From the NCBI GenBank assembly GCA_964590135.1, contig CAZPVX010000001.1, forward strand, positions 1-64,000: DNA of 64,000 nt. The letters run 5' to 3'. The notes beneath the pieces were generated by a model. The model saw only the letters and a list, made by a program, of their open reading frames with translations. It did not search any database and had not been told where the DNA came from. The stretch's first letter is position 1. Each line of letters starts with the position of its first letter. Source of the stretch: JBDHWI01 sp964590135. Lineage in GTDB: Bacteria > Chloroflexota > Anaerolineae > J036 > Brachytrichaceae. Of the stretch, positions 63,455 to 64,000 are shown piece after piece. The translations under genes were made by a program, and so were the position numbers.

Positions 63455-64000
63455 TTACGGTGCAACGAGCGGCCGGATGAGATGCGCGAGCCATGGCAGA
63501 CCGCCGGTGCAGACATACGCGACGAGCGTGAGGCGCGTTGCCTTGCCGGCAGCGGTGGCCGCAACAAAGACCAGCGGTCTCATCTTCAGCGCGCCGGCGA
63601 TGAGTCCGCCCACATCGAAGGCCGGGTTGGGCAACGCAGCCATGACGAAAATCATCAGCGGCCCGAAACGCCGCATCAGCGTGTGCAGATGCTGATAGAT
63701 GCGCCCCTGGGGCAAGACCGCCGTGCCGCCATAGCCGGCCATGTAACCGGTCAGTTCGCCGATGGCCGAGCCGGCGCCGGCAACCAAGCCAGTGGCCAGT
63801 GAGCCGTAGATCGGGCCGGCGGCACACGCCACCACAAACGCCGGCGCAGGAATGAAAACGGTGGCATTGCCAACCACGCTAAGCACGAACAGGCCGACCA
63901 AGCCAAGCTGGCCGAAGGCAATCAGCACGTCGCGAAAGTGAGCCGATAGAAAGATCACAGCGCCGCTGATGGCGAGCGCCAGCCCCAGCAAAAAACAACG
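63455..64000 (-). CDS. VTT/DedA (SNARE-associated)-family membrane protein, 5' end beyond window
   Basis: The frame runs off the right edge, so at least the start is missing. It encodes a multi-helix membrane protein with the VTT-domain block SVVGNATVFIPAPAFVVACAAGPIYG, the Gly-rich segment AGAGSAIGELTGYMAGYGG and the later MAALPNPAFDVGGLIAGALKMRP. The family acts as lipid scramblases or undecaprenyl-phosphate flippases. The stop codon is 15 bases from the start of the glycosidase gene, so the two are probably co-transcribed. Confidence 0.82.
   Translation of the reverse strand, partial: RCFLLGLALAISGAVIFLSAHFRDVLIAFGQLGLVGLFVLSVVGNATVFIPAPAFVVACAAGPIYGSLATGLVAGAGSAIGELTGYMAGYGGTAVLPQGRIYQHLHTLMRRFGPLMIFVMAALPNPAFDVGGLIAGALKMRPLVFVAATAAGKATRLTLVAYVCTGGLPWLAHLIRPLVAP

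Overview
This window looks like a fragment of a Chloroflexota (Anaerolineae-like) chromosome, probably a metagenome-assembled scaffold. The grounds are high G+C, solute-binding lipoproteins with Ala/Pro/Thr-rich linkers after the lipobox, a PA14/CARDB surface protein with a long Thr-Pro tail, a one-chain glycyl-tRNA synthetase (alpha and beta subunits fused), a threonine T-box and a SAM-I riboswitch. No gene lineage was computed, so this placement is inference. Three runs of ten N (18799, 27258, 35017) are scaffold gaps, and each falls inside a gene that otherwise looks intact. The hexamer GCCGGC is far more common than base composition predicts, in genes and between them.

Layout. 1-5.4 kb: the start of a threonyl-tRNA synthetase with an N-terminal YbaK-type editing domain behind a T-box leader, a YdjC-type deacetylase, a Kef-type cation/proton antiporter and a DtxR-type metal regulator. 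5.7-12.4 kb: a MacAB-like exporter (adaptor, ATPase, two FtsX permeases), an MFS exporter and a DinB-fold protein. 12.4-17.4 kb: a potABCD-type ABC importer operon with a phosphatidylcholine synthase gene between potA and potB. 17.5-26.4 kb: mostly single genes (phosphoesterase, PA14 surface protein, methyltransferase, orphan histidine kinase, PatB-type lyase, HU, TctA-like membrane protein, one unknown). 26.5-31.1 kb: a tiny secreted-peptide gene divergent from a TPR protein, then a ferredoxin plus three membrane-protein operon divergent from a Crp/Fnr regulator. 31.2-39.5 kb: glycogen synthase, a VOC protein, E1 alpha/beta of a 2-oxoacid dehydrogenase, and a sugar-type ABC importer with an amidohydrolase. 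39.7-45.6 kb: a SAM riboswitch over a DUF4395/gamma-family PLP enzyme operon, a DUF92 protein, a GH13 amylase and MgtE. 45.7-53.2 kb: rpsF, ssb, a PrsA/SurA-like foldase, an enolase-superfamily dehydratase, a YraQ-type permease, tgt and Hsp20. 53.3-64 kb: an operon glyQS-TPR-SDR-coiled coil-selB, a second tiny peptide gene, a six-hairpin glycosidase and a VTT/DedA-type membrane protein.

The least explained material is three very small genes. Two, at 26501-26662 (minus) and 61123-61281 (plus), encode otherwise different peptides ending in the same nonapeptide AGDIMPGPR, with only synonymous differences in the codons. The first carries a Sec-type signal peptide and a second copy of the motif, and lies back to back with a TPR gene. 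The third, at 46255-46305, is a 16-codon frame with a near-perfect Shine-Dalgarno and its own terminator. The ferredoxin/membrane/Crp cluster is the other candidate for an undescribed system. Several genes have a -10 box within 5-15 bases of the start codon, which suggests frequent leaderless or near-leaderless transcripts.
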